A DNA stretch of 64,000 nucleotides from Acetobacterium woodii DSM 1030 (GCF_000247605.1 NC_016894.1:2035732-2099731); one strand, 5' to 3'. Numbered from the stretch's first letter, positions 25,723 to 36,399 are shown. Made by a program: numbers and translations. Notes: a model not told the origin generated them from the letters alone.

Positions 25723-26278
25723 ATTTAATTTTTGATAATTTTCCGATCTTAATTGTAACAATCTCAATTCGATATAGGATAGACCATCTTGTTACCAGAT
25801 GGTCTATCCTTAAAAATAAAAAAAACAAATAATAACGGCATCATTTAAGAAAAAACATTCAAAATTTATTATTGTTAAATAGGTTGAATTTACAAAAAAA
25901 GTAAGATATAATATTAAATGCAACTAAATAAACATTAAATAACTGAGGTGCTGACTCAAATATTTATTTTTAGTAACAACTTACAGTGGCATTGCAACTC
26001 GATTTGAACTCATAAATACCGATATTTAAAGCTATTTCGGCAAACATTATTTATAAATTTATTAGTAATGATACGAAAAGTAAAAAAAGATTGAGCTATT
26101 TAATAATTTCATATATAATGCACAAAATACCTTATTAGCTGGGTTAAATCATTAACTGCAAGAGATATCATAAATGTTTATATAGTTGGTCCATAATATC
26201 TATTAGAAAAGTAGGTGAGCAACCAATAAATAATTAGTTTAGAAGCACATCGTATAGGGAATAACAAGGAGGAAGAAA
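25723..26278. other. Intergenic region between chemoreceptors 1 and 2
   Basis: A perfect hairpin GGATAGACCATCT/AGATGGTCTATCC (25777-25809) follows receptor 1, with only a weak T tract. TTGAGC (26091-26096) and TATAAT (26114-26119), 17 bases apart, form a plausible promoter for receptor 2. The rest is very AT-rich without visible structure. Confidence 0.55.
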
Positions 26279-28612
26279 ATGAATCACGAAAAGAGTTTGT
26301 TGTTAAAAACTTTGATGACGGTTATCATACCGGTTACACTAATATTATGTTTGATTGCCGGTATTTCAATGTATGTGATTGGTCAAAGCTTTGATCGTTT
26401 TGCTGAGATTCAGAACAACATAATACTGATAGATGTAATCGGTTTAGGTGCAGTTATTATCGCAATTGTTCTGGGCTTAAAAGGTACATCAAACCAAATT
26501 ACTAAACTGGCAGAGATTGCTAATCGTCTTGCCGATGGCGATATTGAAGGAACTGTTAAAGTTGACAAACCTCAAGATCAGTTAGGAGAAATTGAATATG
26601 CATTAGCAAGCATTGCTGAAAATCTTAAGTCAAATTCTGATCTTGCTCAAAATTTGGCCATTGGAAATCTTTCTGAAATAATTACTTCGCCGTCAAAAAA
26701 TGACTCGATCGGAAAGCATTTACATGCGATTCAAAACTCCGTTAAAAATTTGTTGGATTATATGATAATAATGCCGGAACTTGTTGAAAAAAAAGTATAT
26801 CTTGATAAAAGCAAAGAAGATGAGTTAAGCGGTGATTATAAAAAAGCCATCGAACAGGTTAATCAGGCAATGGCAACCGTTGTTTATGATAAAGACTATT
26901 ATCTGGCCATTATTGATGCGCTCCCTTACCGGATAACGACATCGGATAATAACATGAAGATGGTTTTTGTTAATAAGATGCTAGAAGATTTGATGAAATT
27001 GACTGGCACAGCGGAAAGTCGGGAAGCTATTCGCGGACACGAATGCAGTGGCTGTAATTTGGAAATGTGCGGGACTGAAAACTGTGGCTACACAATGTTA
27101 AAAGCCGGCGGCGATCGCCTTAATGAGCTTGGTTATGCTGAGTATTCGTTTGAATTTATGGACCGACACTATCGCATGGACACAGCTAAACTTATTGATA
27201 AAAACGGTGACGAAATTGGTTATGTGGAAGTGTCTCATGATACGACCCCAGTAATGAGTGTTAATAATTACAGAAGTAGAGAGGTTATGAGATTAGCAGA
27301 TAATTTACACCTTTTATCGGCTGGAAATCTCGAATTGGATTTGTCTGTGACTGAGCCTAATCAATATACGAACGAAGTTTATGAACAGTTTAAAGAAATT
27401 GGTAATAGTTTAACCGACGTAAAAAGTACTATTGGGAATCTCATTAATGATGCAAGTATGTTAACAAATGCCGCGATTTCCGGAGAACTTTCGATTCGCG
27501 CTGATGAAACTAAATTCAGTGGATCATGGCAACAATTAATTAGTGGAATGAATAATATTCTTGGCGAAATTGCAAAACCGATTGAAGAAGTGTCAGAAGT
27601 TATGAGTGAGATTTCTAAGGGGCAATTAAATTCGACCGTTAATGGTTTTTATCAAGGTGAATTTGAAGTTCTAAAACAATCAGTCAATACCATGGGACAC
27701 CAGCTTGAAACGATTGTTGCTGAAATATCGTCAGTTACTGAAGAGATTGGGAATGGTAATCTTAATATTGAAAATGTCGAGGCCTTTGGAGGTGACTTTA
27801 ATGCTATTTCTAACGCCTTAAATAACATTATTCTGACCTTGAATTCATTGTTGGGCGACATCAATAATGCTGCCGATCAGGTTAATATGGGTTCCAATCA
27901 AGTATCCAATAGCAGCCAGGGCTTAGCTCAAGGTTCAACTGAACAGGCTAGTTCGATCCAGGAATTGACAGCGTCAATATCAGAAATTGCTGACCAAACT
28001 AAGAATAATGCTGTAGATTCAAATAAAGCGAGAGAATTAGCAGCTGATGTGATGACGAATGCTGAAAAAGGTAATGCGCAAATGACTAAAATGCAGCAGT
28101 CGATGGTGGATATTAATAAGTCTTCAGTTGATATTTCAAAGATTATTAAAGTAATTGATGACATTGCTTTTCAAACAAATATCTTAGCTCTTAATGCTGC
28201 GGTGGAAGCAGCCCGAGCGGGACAACATGGTAAAGGTTTTGCAGTTGTTGCTGAAGAAGTGCGAACGCTGGCGGCTCGTAGTGCCGATGCAGCTAAAGAA
28301 ACGACCGGGCTGATTGAAGGTTCAATCAATAATGTTCAGGATGGTACCAAGATTGCCGATGAAACAGCAGAAGCCCTGGATGAAATTGTTACCGGTATTA
28401 CAAAAGTAAATGATTTAATTGGTAATATTGCTAAAGCCTCAAATGAACAAGCAACCGGCATCGCGCAGATCAACTTAGGCGTCGAGCAGGTCGCTCAGGT
28501 TGTTCAACAGAACTCAGCAACGGCAGAACAAAGTGCGGCTGCCAGTGAGGAACTATCAAGTCAATCCGTTTTATTAAAGCAAATGATTGATCAGTTTCAA
28601 CTTAAAAATTAA
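26279..28612 (+). CDS. Methyl-accepting chemotaxis protein with cysteine PAS domain
   Basis: The 777-residue receptor has two membrane helices (about 10-36 and 47-66) separated by only some ten residues, so there is no external sensor. HAMP and HAMP-like repeats follow. A PAS-like domain (about 200-310) carries four cysteines at 256, 259, 264 and 269 (CSGCNLEMCGTENCG). Then comes the signalling domain with the same conserved tip as receptor 1. Sensing must be cytoplasmic, probably redox, metal or a bound cofactor through the cysteines; this is inference. A strong AAGGAGG site precedes the start and the gene has its own promoter. Confidence 0.92.
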   Translation: MNHEKSLLLKTLMTVIIPVTLILCLIAGISMYVIGQSFDRFAEIQNNIILIDVIGLGAVIIAIVLGLKGTSNQITKLAEIANRLADGDIEGTVKVDKPQDQLGEIEYALASIAENLKSNSDLAQNLAIGNLSEIITSPSKNDSIGKHLHAIQNSVKNLLDYMIIMPELVEKKVYLDKSKEDELSGDYKKAIEQVNQAMATVVYDKDYYLAIIDALPYRITTSDNNMKMVFVNKMLEDLMKLTGTAESREAIRGHECSGCNLEMCGTENCGYTMLKAGGDRLNELGYAEYSFEFMDRHYRMDTAKLIDKNGDEIGYVEVSHDTTPVMSVNNYRSREVMRLADNLHLLSAGNLELDLSVTEPNQYTNEVYEQFKEIGNSLTDVKSTIGNLINDASMLTNAAISGELSIRADETKFSGSWQQLISGMNNILGEIAKPIEEVSEVMSEISKGQLNSTVNGFYQGEFEVLKQSVNTMGHQLETIVAEISSVTEEIGNGNLNIENVEAFGGDFNAISNALNNIILTLNSLLGDINNAADQVNMGSNQVSNSSQGLAQGSTEQASSIQELTASISEIADQTKNNAVDSNKARELAADVMTNAEKGNAQMTKMQQSMVDINKSSVDISKIIKVIDDIAFQTNILALNAAVEAARAGQHGKGFAVVAEEVRTLAARSADAAKETTGLIEGSINNVQDGTKIADETAEALDEIVTGITKVNDLIGNIAKASNEQATGIAQINLGVEQVAQVVQQNSATAEQSAAASEELSSQSVLLKQMIDQFQLKN

Positions 28613-28676
28613 TCGTTTTTAGCTTGATTCGAATAAAAATCATACGCTTAACTAAGGACAATTAAAAATAACGAAT

Positions 28677-28730
28677 AAAACTGTCGGTTTCCCGGTTTAA
28701 TTTAAACGGGGTCTGCTGACAGTTTTTTTA
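28677..28730 (+). terminator. Terminator after chemoreceptor 2
   Basis: AAAACTGTC and GACAGTTTT enclose a second stem (CCCG-TTTAATTTAAA-CGGG) and are followed by T-rich sequence. Confidence 0.8.
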
Positions 28731-28891
28731 TTTTCGCGTAAGGGAACAGCTTATAATTAATGTCTGAGTCTTAAATAAACGGTTGAGTTTACGACCATGA
28801 TCAGATATAATATGACCATGGTAAATCGGGTTAATAAGACCGGACAATGAATTAGAATTCATTGATGTAGAGCCTGAAAAAAAGGAGAAGA

Positions 28892-31210
28892 ATGAAAAGT
28901 GTAAAAAGTTTGATGTCTAAGATCCTGATATCTGTGGTGTTACCAGTTACGCTAATCTTCATTGTGGCGGTTGGTATTGTGATGAACATTGTCAGCCAAA
29001 ATTACGATCAATTTGCAAATATCCAAAATAATTTAGTGCTGGTTTTTTTAGTGGCTTTAATTGCCATGATAGGGGTGATATTACTTGCAACCAAGAATAT
29101 TTCAAACAGAATGTCGCAACTGGCCAAAGCTGCTGGTGGACTAGCTGAAGGTGATGTTGAAGTTGGCTTAGATTTAGAGACTGATAAAACGATCAATGAT
29201 CAATTGGGATTCATGGCAGCGGCGTTATCGGACCTTGCCAAACATATCAAAAATCAAGCGGATGCAACCCAAAAAATGGCTGAAGGTGATTTATCCGTGA
29301 TCATTTCCCCGAGATCTGAAAAGGATGTATTAGGCAAGCATCTATTGGCAATGCAAAAATCAGTCGGTGTAATGATGAGTAATCTACAGGATATCGCCGA
29401 AATTGGTGCAAACGGTGATTTAGCAGATCAAACGTTTAACAATAATCTGACCGGTGATTATGAAAAAACGGCTGTTCAAATTAAGCAAACGATTAAAACG
29501 ATTGCAGATAAACGCGATTTCTTTCAGGCTATTCTTGATTCTATGCCATACCGAATTACGGTAGTTGATAATGACATGAAATGGACATTTATTAATAAAG
29601 TGCTTCACGACTTGAGAGTCTCCACCGGAAGAAAAGAGGAACGTGAAGAACTGTATGGTGATGATTGCTGTAAATCAAATTTGGACATGTGTAAAAATGA
29701 AGATTGTGGCGTTAAAGCATACCGAAAATCGGGTCGCATCGAATTTCCTTTTGAATATCGGGGCGGTTACTATCGCATGGATACAACGCCAATTATTGAT
29801 AAAAAAGGCGAAACCATCGGTTATGTGGAAACTTCATTTAGCACCACCTCAACGACAAGTGTTTTTAAATATTCGGAAATTGAAATCTTAAGACTGGCAA
29901 AAAATTTAGGGCGTTTGGCTGAAGGTAATTTAGAATTTGATATGAATATTCAAGAACCTAACGAATACACAACTGAAGTTTATCAACAATTCTCTGCAAT
30001 TGAAACGAATCTTGGAAATGTCAAAGATTCCATTGATAATTTAATCGAGGATGCAATTATCCTCACCACGGCTGCGATGCAGGGAGATTTGAACATCCGC
30101 GCCGATGAAACTAAGTTTATGGGATCGTGGCAGGAACTGATTAGTGGTATGAATGGTATTCTTGAAGTAATGATACGACCACTTGAAGAAGTCGGGAACG
30201 TGATGGCGGCAATTTCTAACGGTAATTTAGAAGCGACCATTAATGGTTATTATCAGGGCAGTTTTGATATTTTAAAACAAGCTGTTAATACAATGGGAAG
30301 TCGTTTTAAAAGCATTGTAACCGAAATTTCTACAGTGACCAGAGAAATCGGTAATGGAAATTTAGCGATTGATGAAATTAACCCTTATGGTGGCGACTTT
30401 ACCGCCGTCAGCGATGCATTAAATACGATCGTACTAACCTTGAACTCATTGTTATCAGACATCAATAATGCATCAGCACAGGTTAATATTGGTGCGAATC
30501 AGGTTTCTGACAGCAGTCAGGGTTTAGCCCAGGGTTCAACGGAACAGGCCAGCTCGATACAAGAACTGACAGCATCGATTACCGAAATTGCGGATCAGAC
30601 CAAAAATAATGCAGTAAATGCAAATAAAGCCAGAGAATTAGCGGCTGATGTGATGGGAAATGCTGAAAAAGGGAATGTTCAAATGCTGGAAATGCAACGC
30701 TCAATGGTTGATATTAATCAATCATCAGTAGATATTTCTAAAATTATCAAAGTGATTGATGATATCGCCTTCCAAACTAATATTCTGGCGCTTAATGCGG
30801 CCGTTGAAGCTGCTCGAGCCGGACAGCACGGTAAAGGATTTGCCGTCGTCGCTGAAGAAGTAAGAACGTTGGCAGCACGGAGCGCTGATGCGGCTAAAGA
30901 AACAACCGGACTGATTGAAGGTTCTATCAATAAAGTTCAGGTTGGGACCAGAATTGCTGACGAAACGGCAGATGCTTTAAATGAAATCGTCGATGGAATT
31001 ACTAAGGTCAACGATTTAATTGGTAATATTGCCGAAGCATCTAATGAACAAGCTTCGGGAATTGCCCAAATTAACATGGGGGTTGAACAGGTTGCTCAAG
31101 TTGTTCAACAGAATTCAGCAACGGCAGAAGAAAGTGCGGCTGCCAGTGAAGAACTATCTGGACAATCCATTTTATTAAAACAAATGATTGATCAGTTCCA
31201 ACTTCGATAA
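28892..31210 (+). CDS. Methyl-accepting chemotaxis protein with cysteine PAS domain, paralogue
   Basis: This 772-residue receptor has the same architecture as the previous gene: two close membrane helices (about 11-36 and 48-67), HAMP repeats, and a PAS-like domain with cysteines at 259, 260, 267 and 272 ([15 protein letters not shown]). The methylation and signalling domain ends in QMIDQFQLR. The last 260 residues are nearly identical to those of receptor 2, while the sensor part has diverged, pointing to tandem duplication followed by sensory change. The ribosome site is AAAGGAG. A strong terminator (31228-31262, AAAAACCATCTT/AAGATGGTTTTT) follows. Confidence 0.92.
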   Translation: MKSVKSLMSKILISVVLPVTLIFIVAVGIVMNIVSQNYDQFANIQNNLVLVFLVALIAMIGVILLATKNISNRMSQLAKAAGGLAEGDVEVGLDLETDKTINDQLGFMAAALSDLAKHIKNQADATQKMAEGDLSVIISPRSEKDVLGKHLLAMQKSVGVMMSNLQDIAEIGANGDLADQTFNNNLTGDYEKTAVQIKQTIKTIADKRDFFQAILDSMPYRITVVDNDMKWTFINKVLHDLRVSTGRKEEREELYGDDCCKSNLDMCKNEDCGVKAYRKSGRIEFPFEYRGGYYRMDTTPIIDKKGETIGYVETSFSTTSTTSVFKYSEIEILRLAKNLGRLAEGNLEFDMNIQEPNEYTTEVYQQFSAIETNLGNVKDSIDNLIEDAIILTTAAMQGDLNIRADETKFMGSWQELISGMNGILEVMIRPLEEVGNVMAAISNGNLEATINGYYQGSFDILKQAVNTMGSRFKSIVTEISTVTREIGNGNLAIDEINPYGGDFTAVSDALNTIVLTLNSLLSDINNASAQVNIGANQVSDSSQGLAQGSTEQASSIQELTASITEIADQTKNNAVNANKARELAADVMGNAEKGNVQMLEMQRSMVDINQSSVDISKIIKVIDDIAFQTNILALNAAVEAARAGQHGKGFAVVAEEVRTLAARSADAAKETTGLIEGSINKVQVGTRIADETADALNEIVDGITKVNDLIGNIAEASNEQASGIAQINMGVEQVAQVVQQNSATAEESAAASEELSGQSILLKQMIDQFQLR

Positions 31211-31227
31211 GTAAAAGGTAAACGATC

Positions 31228-31263
31228 AAAAAACCATCTTGTTAGCAACAAGATGGTTTTTTG
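31228..31263 (+). terminator. Terminator after chemoreceptor 3
   Basis: A perfect 12-base stem, AAAAACCATCTT against AAGATGGTTTTT, with the T run as part of the stem. Confidence 0.8.
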
Positions 31264-31402
31264 ATAAATGGGTTAATTATTTTGATAACGTTTTACCAGG
31301 TTGACGGTACCATAACGATAATGATAAACTAAACACGGACACAAAGTTTAAATATTGTTAATAGTGTGGTCAATGCTATTGATTAAACCAAAGGAGAGCA
31401 TC

Positions 31403-32737
31403 ATGAATCGAATGATAGCAAAACTGATACTTTATACTGACCCAGACCCCGAAAATCTCTTAAAACAAATGGGACAACTTTATGAGCGATTTCACGCAGG
31501 CGAAGATTCCAAAGAAACCTTGATAGCGGAATGCTATCGACAAATTAAGTTGTTATTAGAGATTGCCACCGATTTTGGATTTGACCGTAACCTCTGGCAT
31601 CATTACTTGACTTTTGTATTGATGACAAATGAAAATCCGTTTAGTTTAACCTGTGAAAAGGTCGGAAAAAAGGATGGTACTGTCAATTTTTTCGCTTTGA
31701 ATGACTGTAAAGTTTTTAAAGATCTTTTCGATTTTGATTTTAAAGAATTAGAGAGTGCTTTGGATATAGATTGTTTTAGCCGTCTGACTAATTATCAGGC
31801 GATCAAAAAACCGGAGTTCATGTATAACCAGAATGTCAGTGAAAAAGTCAAAACACTTAGTCTAAAACTGGCTGCGGCAAAAGATCAACAGGCTTTTTTT
31901 GATCAGATTACGAAGTTCTATCAAGAATATGGGGTGGGGATGTTTGGACTGAATAAAGCCTTCCGAATTGTTTCTAAAGCAAACGACAACAGAGTTATTT
32001 TTAATCCAATCAATAATATGGATAAAGTTATGCTGACTGATCTGGTCGGTTATGAAAGCCAAAAACAAAAACTTGTTGAAAATACTAAAGCTTTTGTAGA
32101 GAGTCGAAAAGCTAATAATGTATTGTTATTCGGAGATAGTGGAACAGGAAAATCCACCAGTATTAAAGCGATTGTTAATCAATTTTATGACCAGGGATTG
32201 CGGATGATCGAAATCTATAAACATCAGTTTCGCGATTTGTCAAATGTAATTGCTCAAATTAAAAATCGCAACTATCGATTTATTATCTATATGGATGATC
32301 TTTCTTTTGAAGAATTCGAAATCGAATATAAATTTCTCAAGGCCGTTATTGAAGGCGGTGTCGAAACAAAACCTGAAAACATATTAATCTATGCGACCTC
32401 AAACAGACGCCATCTGATTCGTGAAACATGGAATGATCGTAGTGACATGGAATCCAGTAATGATATCCATCGTTCCGATACCATGCAGGAAAAATTATCA
32501 TTGGTCAATCGTTTTGGTGTGACTATTTTTTATGAACGACCAAACCAAAAAAAATATTTTGGAATTGTTGATGAATTGGCTAAACGCGAAAATCTCAACT
32601 TGTCGGAGGAAACATTACATCAGGAAGCGAATAAATGGGAACTTCAACATGGTGGCATTTCAGGTCGAACAGCACAGCAATTTATCAATCACTTAGTTTC
32701 AGTTAGACCTGAAAATAACGAAATAAAAAATTATTAA
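31403..32737 (+). CDS. DUF815-family ATPase
   Basis: The 444-residue AAA-type P-loop protein has Walker A GDSGTGKST at about residue 250, Walker B IIYMDDLSFEEFE, and the sequence LKAVIEGGVETKPENILIYATSNRRHLIRETWNDR that defines DUF815. The function of the family is not known; a chaperone-like or regulatory ATPase has been suggested by its AAA fold. The N-terminal 190 residues are helical and unique to the family. The start at 31403 is chosen for the AAGGAGAG site; an ATG upstream has none. It stands alone with a terminator after it. Confidence 0.85.
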   Translation: MNRMIAKLILYTDPDPENLLKQMGQLYERFHAGEDSKETLIAECYRQIKLLLEIATDFGFDRNLWHHYLTFVLMTNENPFSLTCEKVGKKDGTVNFFALNDCKVFKDLFDFDFKELESALDIDCFSRLTNYQAIKKPEFMYNQNVSEKVKTLSLKLAAAKDQQAFFDQITKFYQEYGVGMFGLNKAFRIVSKANDNRVIFNPINNMDKVMLTDLVGYESQKQKLVENTKAFVESRKANNVLLFGDSGTGKSTSIKAIVNQFYDQGLRMIEIYKHQFRDLSNVIAQIKNRNYRFIIYMDDLSFEEFEIEYKFLKAVIEGGVETKPENILIYATSNRRHLIRETWNDRSDMESSNDIHRSDTMQEKLSLVNRFGVTIFYERPNQKKYFGIVDELAKRENLNLSEETLHQEANKWELQHGGISGRTAQQFINHLVSVRPENNEIKNY

Positions 32738-32763
32738 TCAAGAATAAAGGCAGTAGCGATAAA

Positions 32764-32804
32764 AAACAAAGGATTAAATAGCAGAGTTAATCCTTTGTTT
32801 TTTT
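32764..32804 (+). terminator. Terminator after the DUF815 gene
   Basis: AACAAAGGATTAA pairs perfectly with TTAATCCTTTGTT and is followed by a T run. Confidence 0.85.
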
Positions 32805-32957
32805 GCTGGCCTAAATTTGCGTAAAGTTGCGTAAGTTGGATATGAATAAAGTAAGAGTTTTATAAAACAAGGAATGATCAGATTAAGTGTCGACTTAAAA
32901 TATTAGCGATGGATATTCTTATATTTGGATTGAGCATGAAGAAAGAGGAGAATGAAA

Positions 32958-34595
32958 ATGAAGATTAAATTTTTAGGAGCGGCAATTTCTGTCACGGGCT
33001 CATGTCATTTAGTTACGACTGATCGATACAAATTTCTTTTAGATTGTGGTTTATTTCAGGGAAGTGAAGTTTTAGAAGAATTAAATGAACATGAATTTGA
33101 TTTTGATCCGGCTGAAATTGATTTTATGATTTTAAGTCATGCTCATATTGATCATTGTGGTCGCATTCCATTACTTATTAAAAAAGGCTTTAAGGGAGCA
33201 ATTTATTGTACCGGTGCAACAGCTGAAATTGCCGATATTATGCTTCAAGATAGCGGGTACATTCATGAAATGGAAGCATTGTGGAAAAACAAACACTTGA
33301 AGCGATCTGGGCAGCATTCAATTTCGCCACTATATACGCAAAAAGAGGCAGCCGCATGTAAACGTTATTTTTATCCGGTTGCCTATGATAATCAATTTGA
33401 AATTAATCCTGACATTACTATGAGATTAAATGAAGCTGGACATATTCTTGGCGCAGCAATTATTGAACTTTGGGTTAAAGAGGGTGAAAAAGAATCAAAA
33501 CTGGTTTATTCTGGAGATATTGGGGCGGCCAATCAACGGATGCTTAATAATCCAACGCTCATTTCAGAAGCCGATTATCTTATTATGGAAACGACCTATG
33601 GCGATCGTAATCACGAAACCCATGAAGAAAGTCGCAAGCGCTTTATTGATATTATTTTAAAAACTATTAATCGTGGTGGGACCGTTGTGATACCGTCCTT
33701 TGCTCTCGGTCGAACGCAGGATTTAATTCATGAATTGGAATTGTTTTATGATAACCATGAAAAATACCAGAATCAATTGGATAAAATCATGGTTTATATT
33801 GACAGTCCTCTGGCTACCGATGCAACCGCAATATTTCGCAGAAATGCTCATTATTTTAATACCGCAACAAAAGAAAGCCTCAAAAAAGGAGACGAGATCC
33901 TTTATTTTAGAAATTTGAATTTTACTAAAAGTATTGATCAATCAAAAGCCTTAAATGAAAATGAATCGACAAAAATTATTATTGCTGCTAGCGGGATGGC
34001 AGATGCCGGAAGGATTTTGCATCATTTAAAACATTACCTTTGGCAATCAAAATCAAGTATCATATTTGTTGGCTACCAGGCTGAAGGAACGACCGGGCGC
34101 GCTATTGTCAGCGGCGAAAAATATGTGCGAATCCTCAATGAACGGATTCAGGTTAACGCAGAGATTTATTTTTTAGAAGGTTTTTCTGCTCATGCTGATC
34201 AGAGTGATCTTTTAAATTGGATTTCTGGATTTAAGAAACAACCAAAAAAAATATTCCTTGTTCACGGTGAAGAAAACCCCAAAATAGCATTTGCTGCTTT
34301 AGTGAAAAAAAATCTTGGTTATGATTGCATTGTAATTGAAGATGTCTGTGAATATGATTTAGAAAAGCAAGAAATTTTCTGTGCCGATGATATCAAAAAA
34401 GGTCTTTATGAAAAAAAACAAATGGCGCTAATAAAAACCAATCTTCAGGATATTCATGATGAATTCGAAATAGCGATGAAAAAAAATGGGATAACAAGTA
34501 ACAAAACTTTTTCATCGGAAAAACTAACTGCGCTTACAAATCTTGTAAGCGATTTAGAAAAAAAATGTGAAAACATCAATGATAAAAGCAATTGA
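32958..34595 (+). CDS. Metallo-beta-lactamase/beta-CASP ribonuclease-like protein
   Basis: The 545-residue protein of the CPSF/Ysh1-like branch of MBL-fold nucleases starts MKIKFLGAAISVTGSCHL. It has the metal-binding HAHIDHCGRIPLL, the second histidine in AGHILGA, YSGDIG, the beta-CASP motifs SFALGRTQDLIHEL and ASGMADAGRILHHL, and the C-terminal FSAHADQSDLL with LVHGE. These are the zinc ligands and RNA-handling motifs of RNA-cleaving family members, such as those described in Thermus. A role in RNA processing or decay is likely but the target is unknown. The start at 32958 is preferred over the ATG two codons upstream because GAGGAG then has proper spacing. It lies 117 bases before the stressosome operon. 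Confidence 0.87.
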   Translation: MKIKFLGAAISVTGSCHLVTTDRYKFLLDCGLFQGSEVLEELNEHEFDFDPAEIDFMILSHAHIDHCGRIPLLIKKGFKGAIYCTGATAEIADIMLQDSGYIHEMEALWKNKHLKRSGQHSISPLYTQKEAAACKRYFYPVAYDNQFEINPDITMRLNEAGHILGAAIIELWVKEGEKESKLVYSGDIGAANQRMLNNPTLISEADYLIMETTYGDRNHETHEESRKRFIDIILKTINRGGTVVIPSFALGRTQDLIHELELFYDNHEKYQNQLDKIMVYIDSPLATDATAIFRRNAHYFNTATKESLKKGDEILYFRNLNFTKSIDQSKALNENESTKIIIAASGMADAGRILHHLKHYLWQSKSSIIFVGYQAEGTTGRAIVSGEKYVRILNERIQVNAEIYFLEGFSAHADQSDLLNWISGFKKQPKKIFLVHGEENPKIAFAALVKKNLGYDCIVIEDVCEYDLEKQEIFCADDIKKGLYEKKQMALIKTNLQDIHDEFEIAMKKNGITSNKTFSSEKLTALTNLVSDLEKKCENINDKSN

Positions 34596-34712
34596 AAAGA
34601 ACCAATGCTTGATATAATACCTTTTGGGTACAAGTATAGTAGTATGATGGTATAAAAATATAAATTAAAATGATAGTAACTAAACCGCGATTATAAAATC
34701 AAGGAGGCAAAG

Positions 34713-35513
34713 ATGGAAGACAATTTATTGCGTGAAGCAGATGATCAATTAAAAGCTCAGATTCTTGATCAAATACCAACCCCTGTTATGGCCGTAAATA
34801 AAGACTTAGGGGTCATCTATATGAATGAAGCAGGTAAAAAATTATTAAATAAATCGGAAAACGGTATTATCGGGTCAGTTTGTAAAGAGTTAATTAGTAC
34901 GGAGCAATGTAATACGGCTGAATGCGGCATGATAAAAGCAATCAATTCAGGTGAAACTTATTCAGCCAGAACAAACGCGGATTTAGGCGGTCATGTGATC
35001 CCGGTAGAATTTTCGGCAGTGCCACTGCGGGACGAAAATGGCGAAATCATTGGCGGACTCGAATTTGTCCTAGATATTACCGAGCGGGTTTTATATGAAA
35101 ATCGGTTAAAAGAGCAAAGTCATACGATTCGTGAAATGTCCACCCCAACGATTAAGTTGTGGGAAGGGGTGATGGTATTGCCAATTGTGGGAGTTGTCGA
35201 CTCGATGCGAGCTCAACATATGATGGAAAGTATGTTATCAAAAATTGCCGAAACCTATGCTAAAGTTATTATTTTGGATATTCATGGCGTTGCAGCGGTA
35301 GATACTGCTGTAGCCAATCATTTGATTAAGATTACCAAAGCGACTAAACTGATGGGCTGTGAATGTATTCTTTCAGGGATTTCTCCCGCTGTGGCACAAA
35401 CGATTATTCAATTAGGAATTGATATGGATGCCATTAACACAAGGGCGACACTTAGTGATGCCTTATCCGAAGCCTTTACAATGTTAAATCTTAAAGTGTG
35501 TAAAAAAAAATAA
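34713..35513 (+). CDS. rsbR: Stressosome sensor RsbR-type protein (PAS + STAS)
   Basis: The 266-residue protein has an N-terminal PAS domain (about 10-125) and a C-terminal STAS domain (about 145-262: LWEGVMVLPIVGVVDSMRAQHMMESML...AKVIILDIHGVAAVDTAVANHLIKITKATKLMGCECILSGISPAVAQTIIQLG). The STAS part, with DIHGVAAVDT and SGISPA, is that of the RsbR family that forms the stressosome core with RsbS. Classical Bacillus RsbR has a globin-like N-terminus, whereas here the sensor is a PAS with cysteines at 57, 66 and 71 (C-x4-C-G), shared with the nearby chemoreceptors. The site AAGGAGG precedes the start. It is the first gene of a six-gene operon. Confidence 0.92.
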   Translation: MEDNLLREADDQLKAQILDQIPTPVMAVNKDLGVIYMNEAGKKLLNKSENGIIGSVCKELISTEQCNTAECGMIKAINSGETYSARTNADLGGHVIPVEFSAVPLRDENGEIIGGLEFVLDITERVLYENRLKEQSHTIREMSTPTIKLWEGVMVLPIVGVVDSMRAQHMMESMLSKIAETYAKVIILDIHGVAAVDTAVANHLIKITKATKLMGCECILSGISPAVAQTIIQLGIDMDAINTRATLSDALSEAFTMLNLKVCKKK

Positions 35514-35529
35514 ACAGTAAGATGGGCGG

Positions 35530-35907
35530 ATGAGAAAAATGGAAGAAGATTTCAATACAGCCATCACGGTGATCGAAAATGATTTTATTGTCGGATTGCC
35601 TTCAGAAATGACCAACGAAATGATTTCAAAAATAGAAAAATTAATAACCGCAAGAGCTTACCAAAATGATATAACGGGTGCAATTCTCGATTTTTCGCGG
35701 GTTAGCGTGTTAGATACCTATACCTATTTAGCTTTTGAACACATCACCCAGGTTTTTTCACTGATGGGTATCCAATCGGTTTGGGTAGGTTTAGGACCAG
35801 GCGTTGTAGCGGGACTTATTGATTTGGATATCACATCAAACTCAAAAATAAATATGTCAATTAATCTTGAAAATGGTTTAAAATTACTTAACAAAATAAA
35901 AAGATGA
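35530..35907 (+). CDS. rsbS: Stressosome scaffold protein RsbS (STAS domain)
   Basis: The single STAS domain of 125 residues reads FIVGLPSEMTNEMISKIEKLITARAYQNDITGAILDFSRVSVLDTYTYLAFEHITQVFSLMGIQSVWVGLGPGVVAGLIDL. The FSRVSVLDTY motif with its serine is the RsbS phosphorylation site region, where RsbT phosphorylates the core to release itself. An ATG at 35539 is also possible. It lies 17 bases behind rsbR and just before rsbT, the order seen in other stressosome loci. Confidence 0.9.
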   Translation: MRKMEEDFNTAITVIENDFIVGLPSEMTNEMISKIEKLITARAYQNDITGAILDFSRVSVLDTYTYLAFEHITQVFSLMGIQSVWVGLGPGVVAGLIDLDITSNSKINMSINLENGLKLLNKIKR

Positions 35908-35925
35908 ATCGTCAGGGTAATAATT

Positions 35926-36399
35926 ATGAAAATGAATAAGCATCAGTTTGGAGATAAGATGGTAAAAACAGTTCAGATCATTGAAACCAAACAGATAGAA
36001 CTTCTTTTAAGTCATGATAATGAAAATGTCGTTTATTCAGTGCGTCGCATCGCGAATAAGGCTGGTTTCAATTTGTCTGATGAAGTCATGATAGCTGCCG
36101 CCGCATCAGAGCTATCAACAAATATTTTACGTTTTGCGGGGAAAGGTCAAATTGAAATAAGCATAATAAACGATAAAACAAACCAGATTAATGGAGTCGA
36201 AATTTTTGCAAGTGATGCCGGACCGGGAATTATTGATATTGAATTGGCATTACAGGAAAATTATAGTTCTTTATCAAACAGTCTGGGTTTGGGTTTGCCA
36301 AGCGTCAAAAGGATTATGGACCAATTTTGGATTAAATCAGTAGTGGGAGAAGGTACCCTTGTTTTAGCACGCAAGTGGATAAAGTATGAAACGGATTGA
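35926..36399 (+). CDS. rsbT: Serine kinase RsbT
   Basis: This GHKL-fold serine/threonine kinase of 157 residues (146 if the ATG at 35959, which has a GGAG site, is used) has visible boxes: N-box AAAASELSTNILRFAGKGQIEIS, G1 DAGPGI and G2 SLGLGLPSVKRIMDQF. The sequence closely follows RsbT. In Bacillus it phosphorylates RsbR/RsbS and, once released, activates the phosphatase RsbU. There is no rsbU or sigB in this window, so its downstream partner must be something else; the next kinase in the operon is the candidate. Confidence 0.92.
   Translation: MKMNKHQFGDKMVKTVQIIETKQIELLLSHDNENVVYSVRRIANKAGFNLSDEVMIAAAASELSTNILRFAGKGQIEISIINDKTNQINGVEIFASDAGPGIIDIELALQENYSSLSNSLGLGLPSVKRIMDQFWIKSVVGEGTLVLARKWIKYETD

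Noticed and set aside
35959-36399. RsbT as an RsbW anti-sigma factor
   Set aside because: Order after rsbR/rsbS, RsbT-like sequence around the N-box and G2 box, and absence of an RsbV/SigB partner favour RsbT.
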